This document shows positions 28,184 through 36,930 of a stretch of 64,000 bases of DNA, one piece after another; within the stretch, counting starts at the first letter, position 1, and every line of letters starts with the position of its first letter. The notes beneath the pieces are model-generated. The model searched no databases. It was not told the DNA's origin and saw only the letters and a program-made list of their open reading frames with translations. The position numbers and the translations under genes are program-made. The DNA comes from Halomontanus rarus. GTDB lineage: Archaea; Halobacteriota; Halobacteria; Halobacteriales; Natrialbaceae. The stretch covers positions 1,798,001-1,862,000 of the forward strand of contig NZ_CP071597.1 of NCBI RefSeq assembly GCF_017357405.1, written 5' to 3'.

Positions 28184-29116
28184 TCACTCGTCGTCGGTAC
28201 TGACTGACTGAGACTGGGACACGTCGACGGATTGTGACTGTTGTGTCGAGCCGCCGCCCGAACTCGATTGCTGTTGGTCGACGGACACCGACTGGGACTG
28301 ATCGACTGACCCACCCTTCCCAGTATCCGCGCTCTGGCTCTGCGACACATCTACCGATTGGGACTGTTCAACGTTCGATCCCTTCTTCGGTTTCTTTTTC
28401 TTCCCCTTCTTCTCTTTCTTCGGTTTTTTCTTCGGCTCTCCCTTGGGCTGCTGTTTCTTCGGCTGTTTCTTCTTCGGTTCTTTATGCTCCTTGGGTCGTT
28501 CTTCGACTTCGACCTCTACTCGTTTGCGCTCCTCGACTTTCACTTCCGTTTCCCGGATCTCCTTTGTGATTTTGCCTTCGTGCTTCTCGTAGTGGTCGAT
28601 CTCTTCGGTAACGCAGTCTTTTGCGGCATCGTAAACCGTGTCCGCGTCTTTATCGTAGTGATCGTAGAGTGCGTCTGCGGCACCGTACGCGGTTGCGAAC
28701 TGATACTGTTCGACAGTTACGCTTTGCACCTGTGTGGTACACGCCCCTTCCGTCGCCCCGCCAGCGGCTGCCTGAATCTGATCGATATTCACGTACTGGT
28801 TTTGGAGCAGGGCACCTTCGGTTGCCCCCGTGGCGACGGCCTGTACCTGTTCTACGGAAACGTCCTGTGATTGGGAGACGGCCGTGGCGATCCCGTCTGC
28901 CGTGGCTTGTACTTGTTCTTGCGTGATCTGCACGTCCTGTTCTTGAACCAGTTCAGCGCCTTCCACGACACCGGTTTCGATGGCGGTGGCGAGGTCGGTC
29001 TCCGAGGGGGCGTCTCCTGTTGCGCTGACCGCGACGGTCGGGACGAGCGTTCCGAGACTCGCGCTACCGATGCCGCACAGAATCGCTCGACGTGAGAAAG
29101 ATTGCTTTCGTGTCAT
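28184..29116 (-). CDS. Tat-secreted Q/S-repeat protein with lysine-rich segment
   Basis: A 310-residue protein starting MTRKQSFSRRAILCGIGSAS, a Tat signal probably cleaved after AVSATG. Then come about four 23-residue repeats of the form QxQxVxVEQxQAxAxGAxEGA (for example SQSQDVSVEQVQAVATGATE). A charged helix rich in Lys/Glu follows, then a strongly basic Lys/Pro block (about residues 205-250) and a C-terminal tail of QSQSVDVSQSQS-like repeats with Gly. The basic block is very odd for a halophile. Regular Q/S/V repeats resemble curli-type amyloid or adhesive fibre proteins; that is an analogy, not homology. Family not recognised. Confidence 0.8.
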   Translation of the reverse strand: MTRKQSFSRRAILCGIGSASLGTLVPTVAVSATGDAPSETDLATAIETGVVEGAELVQEQDVQITQEQVQATADGIATAVSQSQDVSVEQVQAVATGATEGALLQNQYVNIDQIQAAAGGATEGACTTQVQSVTVEQYQFATAYGAADALYDHYDKDADTVYDAAKDCVTEEIDHYEKHEGKITKEIRETEVKVEERKRVEVEVEERPKEHKEPKKKQPKKQQPKGEPKKKPKKEKKGKKKKPKKGSNVEQSQSVDVSQSQSADTGKGGSVDQSQSVSVDQQQSSSGGGSTQQSQSVDVSQSQSVSTDDE

Positions 29117-29256
29117 AGTTAGTGAGGGAGAAGGTAGTCTCCACGCGGAGTAGAACCACGACACTAAAGGATGTTTTCGAGGGGTGGCGTGACTGTCTAT
29201 ACTGTTGACCGACTACCCGGGTGATTCTCTGGAGATGGGATCCAATTCTCTCCGGG

Positions 29257-30705
29257 TTAGCCGCTTTCGAACCCGTGGCGGTCTCGATGTGCTGCGAGGA
29301 ATTTCGCGTGTGGACGGTGGTCTTCGTTGGCTGGGAGCGTTAGACGGTTATCCTCGAGTGGCGCGAAGTCCTCGTAGCCCTCGAGGTCGGGTTCGTCCGC
29401 GACGAGGATTCGGTAGTCGTCGGAGACTGCGAGCCAGCCGCAGTCGAACGCCCAGTGGTGGAGTTTGCACAGTGCGAGGCCGTTCGTAACCACGTCTCGA
29501 CCGTTCTCGCGCTTCGGGTAGATGTGCGCTGCTTCCACTTCGAACGTGCCGGCGAGTGACTCGCGTCTCGCGTCACAGATCGCACACCGATTGTCGTAGG
29601 CCGCTTTGACTTTGGAGTTGAACCCGCTCGAGCGAACCCGTCGTTGGGTCGTGGTAAACTCCTCGTCGTCTTCCGTGAGCGGCGGCACCTCGGTTTCGTG
29701 TTCGTCTTCTACCGACTCGCGGAGCTCCTCGAGTTCTCGTTGACTCTCGATCTCGAGTCGTTCCATAGTGAACTGGTAGACGCGACGCTCGCCGTCGGAG
29801 ACGTATTCGGCGTCGGTGACCTCGATCAATCCCTCGTATCGCAGTTCGTCGCTGTCCGCTGGCTGGACGAAAAAGTAAATCGGGACAGTAGAACGGTCGG
29901 CCTGTTCACGGAGGCGTTTGTTCGCCCCCGAGTGCGGTTGATCGCCCTTCTCCGGGACGCCTTCACCGATGTAGGTAAACCGTCCATCGTCGTCGCCCTC
30001 GAGATCGTCGCTGTAGGGGCCGTCCTCTCTGGCCTTGATGAGGATGTACTCGAGTTCGTTATTGTCGTCCGTCCGCGGGTTGATACCCTTGATGTACGAC
30101 CCGAAGCTCGTGTCGAGTTCCTCCTCGAGTTCGCTTTGGGCATAGGTCTCGCCGATGGTTAGCTGTGGTTCAGTCGCGTGTCTGCGTCGCTCGAGTTCGT
30201 TCTTGCCCTGTTCGGTGAGACGGTTGGTGGTATCTGTCCGTTCAACGTACTCAAGACTCTGGAGCCAGCCGCGATGTTGGGCCGGTCCCGAATCGTCCGT
30301 CCACCCGAAGTCGGGGTGGGTTAATGCAATTGCGTCACCGAGTTCGCTGTCCGTTTTGGGGCTTTCGTCGAGGGCCTCAAGAATTGCGTCGAAGCCGTAG
30401 ACGTTCGCGGTGAGGATCTCGTAGAGAACTGCTGGTGAGGTGTTAGAGAGCCACGTGATTCCGTCTTCCGTGAGTTGGACTTTGGACGGTTGGATCTCAA
30501 GAAGACCGATCCCCTCGAGAAACTGGAGTCGGCGTCGGATGCCATCATCGCTCGTTGCTCGAGTATGGTCTTTGATCCACTCGAGGAGGTCCTGTTCGGA
30601 CGGGTTAGAAGAGACGATGTAGACAAACATGTCCTCAAGAACTTCGGTGTAGTCCCCCGCTCCCCCGAAGAATCTAACGGCGATTTTGTACTTGTTTTTG
30701 GACAT
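29257..30705 (-). CDS. Winged-helix / SRA-like / HNH endonuclease (restriction type)
   Basis: A 482-residue protein starting MSKNKYKIAV. The first 170 residues hold two winged-helix-like segments (RRRLQFLEGIGLLEIQPSKV, then GWLQSLEYVERTDTTNRL). A middle domain (about 200-330; FGSYIKGINPRTDDNNELEY, HSGANKRLREQ, VPIYFFVQPA) looks like an SRA/YDG-type modified-base reader. The C-terminus is an HNH nuclease with zinc ligands: NRCAICDARRES, VEAAHIYPKRENGRD, NGLALCKLHHWAFDCGW. The architecture suggests cleavage of modified foreign DNA (type IV-like restriction). Alone on its strand; no methylase nearby. Confidence 0.82.
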   Translation of the reverse strand: MSKNKYKIAVRFFGGAGDYTEVLEDMFVYIVSSNPSEQDLLEWIKDHTRATSDDGIRRRLQFLEGIGLLEIQPSKVQLTEDGITWLSNTSPAVLYEILTANVYGFDAILEALDESPKTDSELGDAIALTHPDFGWTDDSGPAQHRGWLQSLEYVERTDTTNRLTEQGKNELERRRHATEPQLTIGETYAQSELEEELDTSFGSYIKGINPRTDDNNELEYILIKAREDGPYSDDLEGDDDGRFTYIGEGVPEKGDQPHSGANKRLREQADRSTVPIYFFVQPADSDELRYEGLIEVTDAEYVSDGERRVYQFTMERLEIESQRELEELRESVEDEHETEVPPLTEDDEEFTTTQRRVRSSGFNSKVKAAYDNRCAICDARRESLAGTFEVEAAHIYPKRENGRDVVTNGLALCKLHHWAFDCGWLAVSDDYRILVADEPDLEGYEDFAPLEDNRLTLPANEDHRPHAKFLAAHRDRHGFESG

Positions 30706-30782
30706 CGACACCGTTCGTGACTATTAGACTACTTGTTTAAACTGATTATGGTAGATATATCTGAAACGAGAGGTCGTAGGTA

Positions 30783-31049
30783 TCATTCTTCATCAACATC
30801 CAATCCACTCGCATCGAGTTCTCCTTCGAGATACTCCCGACCTGGCTCGGCAATCTCGTAGTATCCTCGCTTGACACGTATGACGAGCCCATACTCAACG
30901 AGAACAGAGAGACGTCGATTGACTTCGTGTCTCGACTTGTCGATATTCTCCGCGATTACTGCCGGTGAGAGGATCATTCCCGACGATTCCAGTGCCTCGA
31001 GGATTCGATCATCGATAGGCAACTGCATCCATTTGCCGGGACTCCGCAT
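30783..31049 (-). CDS. PhiH1-repressor-like winged-helix protein
   Basis: An 88-residue protein starting MRSPGKWMQLPIDDRILEAL. The pattern DDRILEALESSGMILSPAVI, NRRLSVLVEYGLVIRVKRGY and GREYLEGELD is that of the small winged-helix repressors related to the halophage PhiH1 repressor. An alternative TTG/GTG-like start nine codons upstream is less likely. It lies upstream of the endonuclease gene, same strand, and could regulate it. Confidence 0.85.
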   Translation of the reverse strand: MRSPGKWMQLPIDDRILEALESSGMILSPAVIAENIDKSRHEVNRRLSVLVEYGLVIRVKRGYYEIAEPGREYLEGELDASGLDVDEE

Positions 31050-31276
31050 GACTGCGGCGACCGGATACAGAGTCATACTACTGCCGATATGTCCCTAAAG
31101 GGACAACAATACATACAGGTAGCCACAACAATTAGTGTGGTGGTTTTATTACTGTAGATTACAGACGGATTAGATAACGGAAGCTACTCGTGGAACTTAG
31201 AGGCTGATTTGCCAGAAAGTGCGAACCGGTGTGGCTGCACCGGCCGCGGCAGCTCCCGTAAGGCAGTACGGAAGCC

Positions 31277-32341
31277 ATGTACGACGACGATTCACGGGGA
31301 CTTGAAAGCCCCGACCGACCGCACGCATCGACCGACGACTGGAATACTCGAGCCCGCCCCGACGGCGGCACGCCAGCCCCGGAGGACTCGAGCGACGATT
31401 CGACCCATCCGAACGACGTCGATCCCGACACCGCCGGCTATCGCCTCGAGGTGATCGACCATCAGGCGACGAAGTTACTCGAGGCGCTGGCGGACGATCG
31501 AACCGACGAGCCCCACGAGGCGACGCGCCACCTCCGCGAGATTCGCGCAGAGGTGGAGTGGGTTCGGCAGGGGTTGTGCGAGTCACCGGGCGAGTCCGGA
31601 TCGGTTGCGGACTCGACTGGGGATTCCGAGGCGCGGACAGACGAATCCGACCGTGCGGGCGATCTCGAGGACCGAACGGACGAGTCCGAAGATCGCGCGG
31701 ACGATTCCAACGGTGACACGATCTCCGGGAATAGCGCGAGACCCGGACGCGACGCAAGCGACGCGAACGACGAGAACGCGAAGGACGATCCCGACGGCGC
31801 GAACCACACTGCGTACAGCACGGACGACGGCGTCCCGATGGTCGTCCGTCGCGGCCCGCACGTGACGACGGTCCTCGGCCCCGACCCCGCGGCCTACGAG
31901 CGCTCGCTCGAGTCGGGCGGTCCGGATGCTGGTGATGGTGATGGCGAGAGAGATAGAGATGGAGATGGAGACGGAGACGAAGACGGGAGTGACACCGACG
32001 ACGACGCCCCCGACGGAGACGACTCTCGAGGTGCCGGCGAGGGTCGAGGTGCCGGCGGGGCTCGAGAGACCGGCGACTCCCGAAGTGGCGGCACCGACTG
32101 TGTCGACGGTGCCGACGGTACCGACAACGCTGATGGCACGGACGATACTGACGGTACCGATGGTACTATCGATACCAGTGATCCCGACGTCTTCGACGAC
32201 ACTGGTGGGGTCGACGACACCATCGACACCGACGATAGTGACACTCCCACCGACACCACCGACACTGAACCCACACCCGAGCGCTCCGACACTCGAGACC
32301 AAACCCAACCCCACGATGGAGGTGATCGCGATGACGAGTGA
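31277..32341 (+). CDS. Asp-rich low-complexity protein
   Basis: A 354-residue protein. Only residues 55-105 (YRLEVIDHQATKLLEALADD, REIRAEVEWVRQGLCE) look folded, probably a helical pair. The rest is disordered and acidic, with GD, DGT and DDT runs (for example DGDGDGDEDGSDTDDDAPDG) encoded by GA-rich tandem repeats around 31920-31990 that are prone to slippage. A short conserved-looking island VPMVVRRGPHVTTVLGPDP lies near 190-210. It overlaps the next gene by 11 bases, so the two form an operon. Function unknown. Confidence 0.75.
   Translation: MYDDDSRGLESPDRPHASTDDWNTRARPDGGTPAPEDSSDDSTHPNDVDPDTAGYRLEVIDHQATKLLEALADDRTDEPHEATRHLREIRAEVEWVRQGLCESPGESGSVADSTGDSEARTDESDRAGDLEDRTDESEDRADDSNGDTISGNSARPGRDASDANDENAKDDPDGANHTAYSTDDGVPMVVRRGPHVTTVLGPDPAAYERSLESGGPDAGDGDGERDRDGDGDGDEDGSDTDDDAPDGDDSRGAGEGRGAGGARETGDSRSGGTDCVDGADGTDNADGTDDTDGTDGTIDTSDPDVFDDTGGVDDTIDTDDSDTPTDTTDTEPTPERSDTRDQTQPHDGGDRDDE
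32318..32327 (+). promoter_or_regulatory. Perfect Shine-Dalgarno deciding the coiled-coil gene start
   Basis: GGAGGTGATC is fully complementary to the archaeal 16S rRNA 3' end and lies inside the preceding gene, three bases before ATG 32331. It selects this ATG over upstream in-frame codons. Confidence 0.75.
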
Positions 32342-33401
32342 GGCCGAATCGCGCGAGACGCGAACCGACCGCTCGCTCGAGGCCACCGTTTGGACGCTCA
32401 CGGACGCGCTCGAGACCCTCCGCCGGCGAACCGACCGATTGACCGACCGCGTCGACGAACTCGAGACCGAGAACGACACCCTCGAGGACGAAAACGCTCG
32501 GCTCCGGTCCCGGGTTCGGGAACTCGAGTCAGAGACCGACGGTCTCGAGTCCAGAACCACCCGTCTGGCGGATCAGACCGCGGACCTCGAGTTCCGAGCC
32601 GACCGTCTCGAGGAGCGGACGACCGACCTCGACGATCGGACCACCACCCTCGAGTCGAAAACCGACCGGCTGGAAACCCACACGGACCAACTCGAGACCG
32701 AAACCGACCGCCTCGAGAACCGGACCACCGCGGCGATCAATCGCTCGGGCGCGAACAAGGAGCGGATCGAGGAACTCCAGGCCCGGGAACTCGAGAAGGG
32801 GGCCCACCTCCGCGAGGAGAACGTCGACCGTCACGACCTCGAGCTCGACGGCGGCCGACTCGAGAAGATCCGCAAGGACGACGACCGCCGTTACTACCGC
32901 CTCCCCGACGCCGACGATCCCCTCCAACGCGGCGACACCGTCTCGCTGGCACACGCCGACCTCCTCCCGATCCAGCAACTCGCCCGGATGGACGAGGACA
33001 TGCTGCGATCCACGACGAACGCATTGCCCTCGAGGCTCGCCGCGAAACTCTGGAAGGCTCGCACCGATCCCACCGCGGGAGACGACCCGTGGCGATCGGG
33101 CTGTAAGAACGTCCGCGAGTACGTCAAGGCGAGCGATCTGAAACACTGGATCCGCAGACAGGAACCCGGGACCAGCGACGCCTACGCGAAGAAACTCGTC
33201 TCGCGGACGATCGACGCCCTGCTGGACCTCTCCAAGAACCGCCTCGCCATCCGCCGAAAGAGAGAGCGAAAGAACGGCCTCGAGTACACCGAACGCCGCG
33301 TCCTCCTCACCGCCGAGGCGGAGATTCCCGGAGAGACCGGGTCCACCGACGCGAACCGACGCACCGACCCGACGACAACTGACGTCACCGGCGAGCGGTG
33401 A
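32331..33401 (+). CDS. Coiled-coil protein with C-terminal DNA-binding-like domain
   Basis: A 356-residue protein starting MTSEAESRETRTD. Residues 20-145 form one long heptad coiled coil (RVDELETENDTLEDENARLR and onward), ending in NRSGANKERIEELQARELEK. The C-terminal 200 residues are globular: DDRRYYRLPDADDPLQRGD, LLPIQQLARMDEDML, KNVREYVKASDLKHWIRRQE and KNRLAIRRKRERKNGLEYTE, the last a basic hairpin like a wing. I recall similar proteins as recurrent in haloarchaeal chromosomes and plasmids, but not a demonstrated function. Translation is coupled to the Asp-rich gene. Confidence 0.82.
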   Translation: MTSEAESRETRTDRSLEATVWTLTDALETLRRRTDRLTDRVDELETENDTLEDENARLRSRVRELESETDGLESRTTRLADQTADLEFRADRLEERTTDLDDRTTTLESKTDRLETHTDQLETETDRLENRTTAAINRSGANKERIEELQARELEKGAHLREENVDRHDLELDGGRLEKIRKDDDRRYYRLPDADDPLQRGDTVSLAHADLLPIQQLARMDEDMLRSTTNALPSRLAAKLWKARTDPTAGDDPWRSGCKNVREYVKASDLKHWIRRQEPGTSDAYAKKLVSRTIDALLDLSKNRLAIRRKRERKNGLEYTERRVLLTAEAEIPGETGSTDANRRTDPTTTDVTGER

Positions 33402-33677
33402 CCACGGAGTCACGTTGACCCTCGAGAGAGGCCACGCTCTCACGGACCACTCGAGACCCTGCCGGCTGCGGTGGCGAGCCTCGGACGAGTACAGGAATGT
33501 CCGTTCTCGCTCGGTCGTCGTCGGTCGGGTTCGACGACGGGTCGCGAACGGTCGTCGACGGACAACAGGTGTCCACGGACAGACCGGGAGTCTGCGTTCG
33601 AAAGCGGACGCGAACGGAACGATCAGTACAGGCAGTGGACTTATCGAAGGCAGATATACTCAACTAAATGTAGAACG

Positions 33678-34007
33678 TTAGCTTTCATGGAGATCTCCAG
33701 TGACAGCATGCGTCGCAACACCAGCGACGATGAGTAAGAAGGCTGTTGGCAACATGACCACCGATAAGACTGCTTGCCAAAACCCAAGGAGAAAGAGTCC
33801 GATTGCACCTATCACCGTAACAGAAATCCGATTCGTGATTACCCCGATAGCACCGAACCATCCAAATCCGATAATAGCAGTCAAAAATAGGACCTGATGG
33901 GTAGTTTGTGGCCAGTGTGGCCTCAGTGCTAACCGTATCATTACTATTGTTAAAATAATAACTGAAAAGACCGCAAGGATTCGTATAACAGTTGTCGGTG
34001 TTCCCAT
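33678..34007 (-). CDS. Small membrane protein, about four spans
   Basis: A 109-residue protein starting MGTPTTVIRILAVFSVIILT. Four hydrophobic segments follow closely, ending LIVAGVATHAVTGDLHES. The gene is A/T-richer than its neighbours, as is the surrounding DNA. Function unknown; the window has several such orphan membrane proteins in the accessory region. Confidence 0.65.
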   Translation of the reverse strand: MGTPTTVIRILAVFSVIILTIVMIRLALRPHWPQTTHQVLFLTAIIGFGWFGAIGVITNRISVTVIGAIGLFLLGFWQAVLSVVMLPTAFLLIVAGVATHAVTGDLHES

Positions 34008-34252
34008 GATTGATTGTTGGATTTCTAATACGTAGGGATATAGGGTCTTCGCAAACCGCACATTCACTGATTCGTCTGAACAGCATGGTCAGTAAGCAGG
34101 CTAGACTACGCAAAGGGCCGCTCTTCTTTACAGCCAGCTCCGGTCAGAATACCGTGTTCAGTACAGAGTGCAAGTTGAGCAGGTGATTCCGTGATCCCTC
34201 GATGGAAATAGTGGGCAGTGAGATTCAGAACCACCATGCACAACGCTAATAA

Positions 34253-34816
34253 TCACCTAGTCGAAGCAGTAGAACTATCGGTCGGACGTCGATCGCTCGA
34301 CCAGTACCACGCTAGCACGTTGACTGTAACGCCGAGAGTGAACAGTCCCCAGGTCGCCCACCACGATTGGTACCAGAGCACGTCCAGTACAACCACGGGG
34401 CCGGTCACGACTGGCCAGAGCGGTTCGATCTGCGTTGAGATGTCGGGCGCCGACAGCATATCGGCGAAGAGATGCGAGAGGCCCGGGATCCAGACGGCGA
34501 GGAAGCCGATGACGGTCGCGCGCTTGGCCGCTCGTGCGGAGAACCAGTCCGTTCGCTCGCCGATACGTTTGAACGCCACCCCGACTAGCGGCCCGATAAC
34601 CACTGCAAGTATCGTGACCACCAGAACCGTATGGACGATGCCGTGGTGGTGAACGCCTTCGACCCAGTTCGAGAGGGGGAGGTCAACGTCCGGTAGCATG
34701 CCGAACCAGAACCCGCCGGCGACGATCAACGCCGCAGTTTTGCGATGTTCGACGAAGTACCAGACAGGTGCGAGCCAGAGCAACGCCATGCCGAGGTGGC
34801 CGAGGACGTCTACCAT
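34253..34816 (-). CDS. YdjM/DUF457-type membrane-bound hydrolase family protein
   Basis: A 187-residue membrane protein. ATG 34816 (MVDVLGHLGMALLWLAPVW) is chosen as the family-like start over upstream codons. FGMLPDVDLPLSNW and EGVHHHGIVHTVLVVT, with PGLSHLFADMLSAPD later, carry the conserved His/Asp residues of LexA-induced YdjM-like predicted metal-dependent hydrolases. Five to six membrane helices. The substrate is not known. Confidence 0.82.
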   Translation of the reverse strand: MVDVLGHLGMALLWLAPVWYFVEHRKTAALIVAGGFWFGMLPDVDLPLSNWVEGVHHHGIVHTVLVVTILAVVIGPLVGVAFKRIGERTDWFSARAAKRATVIGFLAVWIPGLSHLFADMLSAPDISTQIEPLWPVVTGPVVVLDVLWYQSWWATWGLFTLGVTVNVLAWYWSSDRRPTDSSTASTR

Positions 34817-35161
34817 TGCTACCCACAAGAGCATCCAGGCAAACAAGCCTATCTGCTTTTTGCGAGCAGTGCCAACCGAAGCGGCCGTTTGTGTCACTGT
34901 ACTTCTGTGCTGGATACGTGCCCTGTACTCACCGCGGAGGGGTGTCAAACTGGTCATGCTTTGGGAGGCTCAACACAGCCGACACAAATACGGCAGACGG
35001 GCGTTCAGTTCGTGACACTCGAGATAGTGGTCCAAGCCGCGTAGCCTCGATCGCACCACGTTCGCTCGCCTCGAGTTCGCTCTCGAGATCGGTTGAGTGA
35101 GTGATCCGTCGAGATACGTGGCACCAAACAGAATTTACGTAGTCTCGTGGGTAGCAGTGAT

Positions 35162-35368
35162 ATGTCGCCGCAGCACTACGAGTACAAGGTGGAACCGATG
35201 TCGATCGCACCGGACGAGTTGCGAAACGAACGGTTCAAGTTCGAAGATACGCTCAACGAGGCTGCAAACGAGGGATGGATACTCGACAACACGCTCCGAA
35301 TTGACAGCTCGGCGTTCCTGCTCGTGTTTCGGCGCTCGGTCGATTCGCCGGAGGACTCGAACGAGTAG
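35162..35368 (+). CDS. DUF4177 family protein
   Basis: A 68-residue protein starting MSPQHYEYKVEPMSIAPDEL; the YEYKV opening and LNEAANEGWILDNTLRID are the DUF4177 pattern. A TATA-like AATTTACG near 35132 is about 28 bp ahead of the ATG. Small soluble alpha-beta protein of unknown function. Confidence 0.82.
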   Translation: MSPQHYEYKVEPMSIAPDELRNERFKFEDTLNEAANEGWILDNTLRIDSSAFLLVFRRSVDSPEDSNE

Positions 35369-35388
35369 ACTCTTAGAACCGGTCACTG

Positions 35389-36417
35389 TCACTCCCAGTC
35401 GATTTCACTGGATCGATCCGAGCTTCGGAGAATAAATGTGCCGATCGCGAGCGTGTGCTGTGCGATCGTTGCAAGTCGGAGAATGTACGTCGAGAGGAGC
35501 AAAAACGGGAACAACCCGGCAGTCACACCGATACTAACGATCCAGACGAGATTGCCGATTCCGAGTGTCGTCCCGGGGAACATCGTCGGTCGAAGGTAGA
35601 GGGCCATCGACCCGGTGACTACCAGTGCCGGAATCGTCGTGTAGATGATGTTCCGAGACAAATCGATGAGTTCCCACTGAAAGTAGAGGTTCTTGATGTA
35701 CTCGCGCGCCGGACCGAAGAACGAGAGAATGTTGAGGAGCTCGAGAAGGGCACGGCGTTGTTCTTCGCTGAAATCACCGTCGTACTCGGCTCTGATCCGT
35801 CTCGCTTGATATATTTTCCAGTTGTAATTGTAATCGAGAGCGGCTTTCACGACAGCGTACTCGCCGAAGTTTTTGCCTTCCAATTCGTCGGTTACGACGT
35901 TCGCATTGTCGGTAATATCGTCTGTGAGCTGAGTGACGTTCTCCTCGAGTTCACTGTTCGAGTGGTTATCGACGGCCTGTTCGAATGCCTTCGCCTTCTC
36001 GGACGTGTTGTCGATCAACGCTTGAAGGAACGACTCGGGTTCGGGTGGACTGATCGACTCGAAAATATCTTCGACATCCCCGCGAAAACTCATCGAGTCG
36101 CTCATCCGCTTTCGCTGCGCTCCAAGCGGACCGAGTTCTTGGGAGAGAACGAGTTGGGTGATCGTGACGACGAGCGTCACACCGGTAATGAGCGCCCCGA
36201 CGAGCGCTTGGAACATGTACCGTGTTGGCCCCATATTCACCATGAATTGGCGAAACGAACTGAACGCACCGAGTACGAGAAAACAGACGAATACCCCGAT
36301 AGCCAATGCAATCGTGAGCAGGAGACGATCGAGATCGAGGAGAGCGTACAGCCGAAATCGATCGTGTCGATCTCCAATCCGTTTTCGCATCGTGTTTTCG
36401 GGACTCGAGCCTCCCAT
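35389..36417 (-). CDS. Haloarchaeal four-span membrane protein, paralogue 1 of 3
   Basis: A 342-residue protein starting MGGSSPENTMRKRI. Two N-terminal spans end in VTITQLVLSQELGPLGAQRK; a helical soluble domain of about 170 residues follows (KAALDYNYNWKIYQARRIRA); two C-terminal spans surround TYILRLATIAQHTLAIGTFI. The same layout and motifs (FFGPAREYIKNLYFQWELID) recur at 49355-50386 and 50444-51511. ATG 36417 matches the N-terminal length of those. Family and function not recognised; the large loop suggests signalling or a channel-like role, by inference only. Confidence 0.82.
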   Translation of the reverse strand: MGGSSPENTMRKRIGDRHDRFRLYALLDLDRLLLTIALAIGVFVCFLVLGAFSSFRQFMVNMGPTRYMFQALVGALITGVTLVVTITQLVLSQELGPLGAQRKRMSDSMSFRGDVEDIFESISPPEPESFLQALIDNTSEKAKAFEQAVDNHSNSELEENVTQLTDDITDNANVVTDELEGKNFGEYAVVKAALDYNYNWKIYQARRIRAEYDGDFSEEQRRALLELLNILSFFGPAREYIKNLYFQWELIDLSRNIIYTTIPALVVTGSMALYLRPTMFPGTTLGIGNLVWIVSIGVTAGLFPFLLLSTYILRLATIAQHTLAIGTFILRSSDRSSEIDWE

Positions 36418-36526
36418 ACAGTCAGATGGGGTTCGGGAGAGACAAGAGTGGCGGTCGAACGAGTCGGTCAGTAGTTTGACTTCGGTTCCGATGATCGGCA
36501 CAGACCGGCGTTCACTCCATAGGCGA

Positions 36527-36595
36527 TATAGTAATAACTGGAACTATTCACACCTGATCGCACGACAGCTGTGCATTGACTTTCAGTGGCTACTA
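36527..36595 (-). repeat. Dispersed palindromic repeat, copy C
   Basis: On the minus strand it reads TAGTAGCCACTGAAAGTCAA at its start and ends TTATTACTATA, matching copy B (680-761) at both ends. The central hairpin is shortened by about 13 bp. It begins two bases after the stop codon of the gene at 36598-36930. Confidence 0.8.
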
Positions 36596-36597
36596 GA

Positions 36598-36930
36598 CTA
36601 AGTACATCTCTGTCTGACTCTCTGAGAGAGATACAGAATAAGAAGAAGGGAGAGTGCGACTGTGATTATCGCACCAGTATCTCCGGCAAAAGCCTCGATA
36701 CCACTGCGAACCGTTTCAACGAGGAATAAGAGTATTGCAGCCCCCAACCCCCAGAGAGCGCGCCTCCACAGACCATATGCAGCTGCGAGCGAAATAGGAA
36801 CGAGTACGAGATGTAACAGCGAACCCTGAGTAGCTAATACGAGAGCGCCAATCCCGATCAAAAGAGAGTAGACGGATACGATTTTGATCCCAATTGAGGC
36901 AGAGCTGTTCGTGGAACTATAGTTATTCAT
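36598..36930 (-). CDS. Small membrane protein, four spans
   Basis: A 110-residue protein starting MNNYSSTNSSASIGIKIVSV with four hydrophobic helices and a short basic end (QRVRQRCT). Codon use is A/T-richer than in core genes. Its stop codon is followed directly by a palindromic repeat. Function unknown. Confidence 0.7.
   Translation of the reverse strand: MNNYSSTNSSASIGIKIVSVYSLLIGIGALVLATQGSLLHLVLVPISLAAAYGLWRRALWGLGAAILLFLVETVRSGIEAFAGDTGAIITVALSLLLILYLSQRVRQRCT

Noticed and set aside
31926..32330. Long in-frame extension of the coiled-coil gene, rich in Thr, Pro and Val
   Set aside because: It is the out-of-frame shadow of the Asp-rich repeats; the perfect Shine-Dalgarno and ATG 32331 fix the real start.
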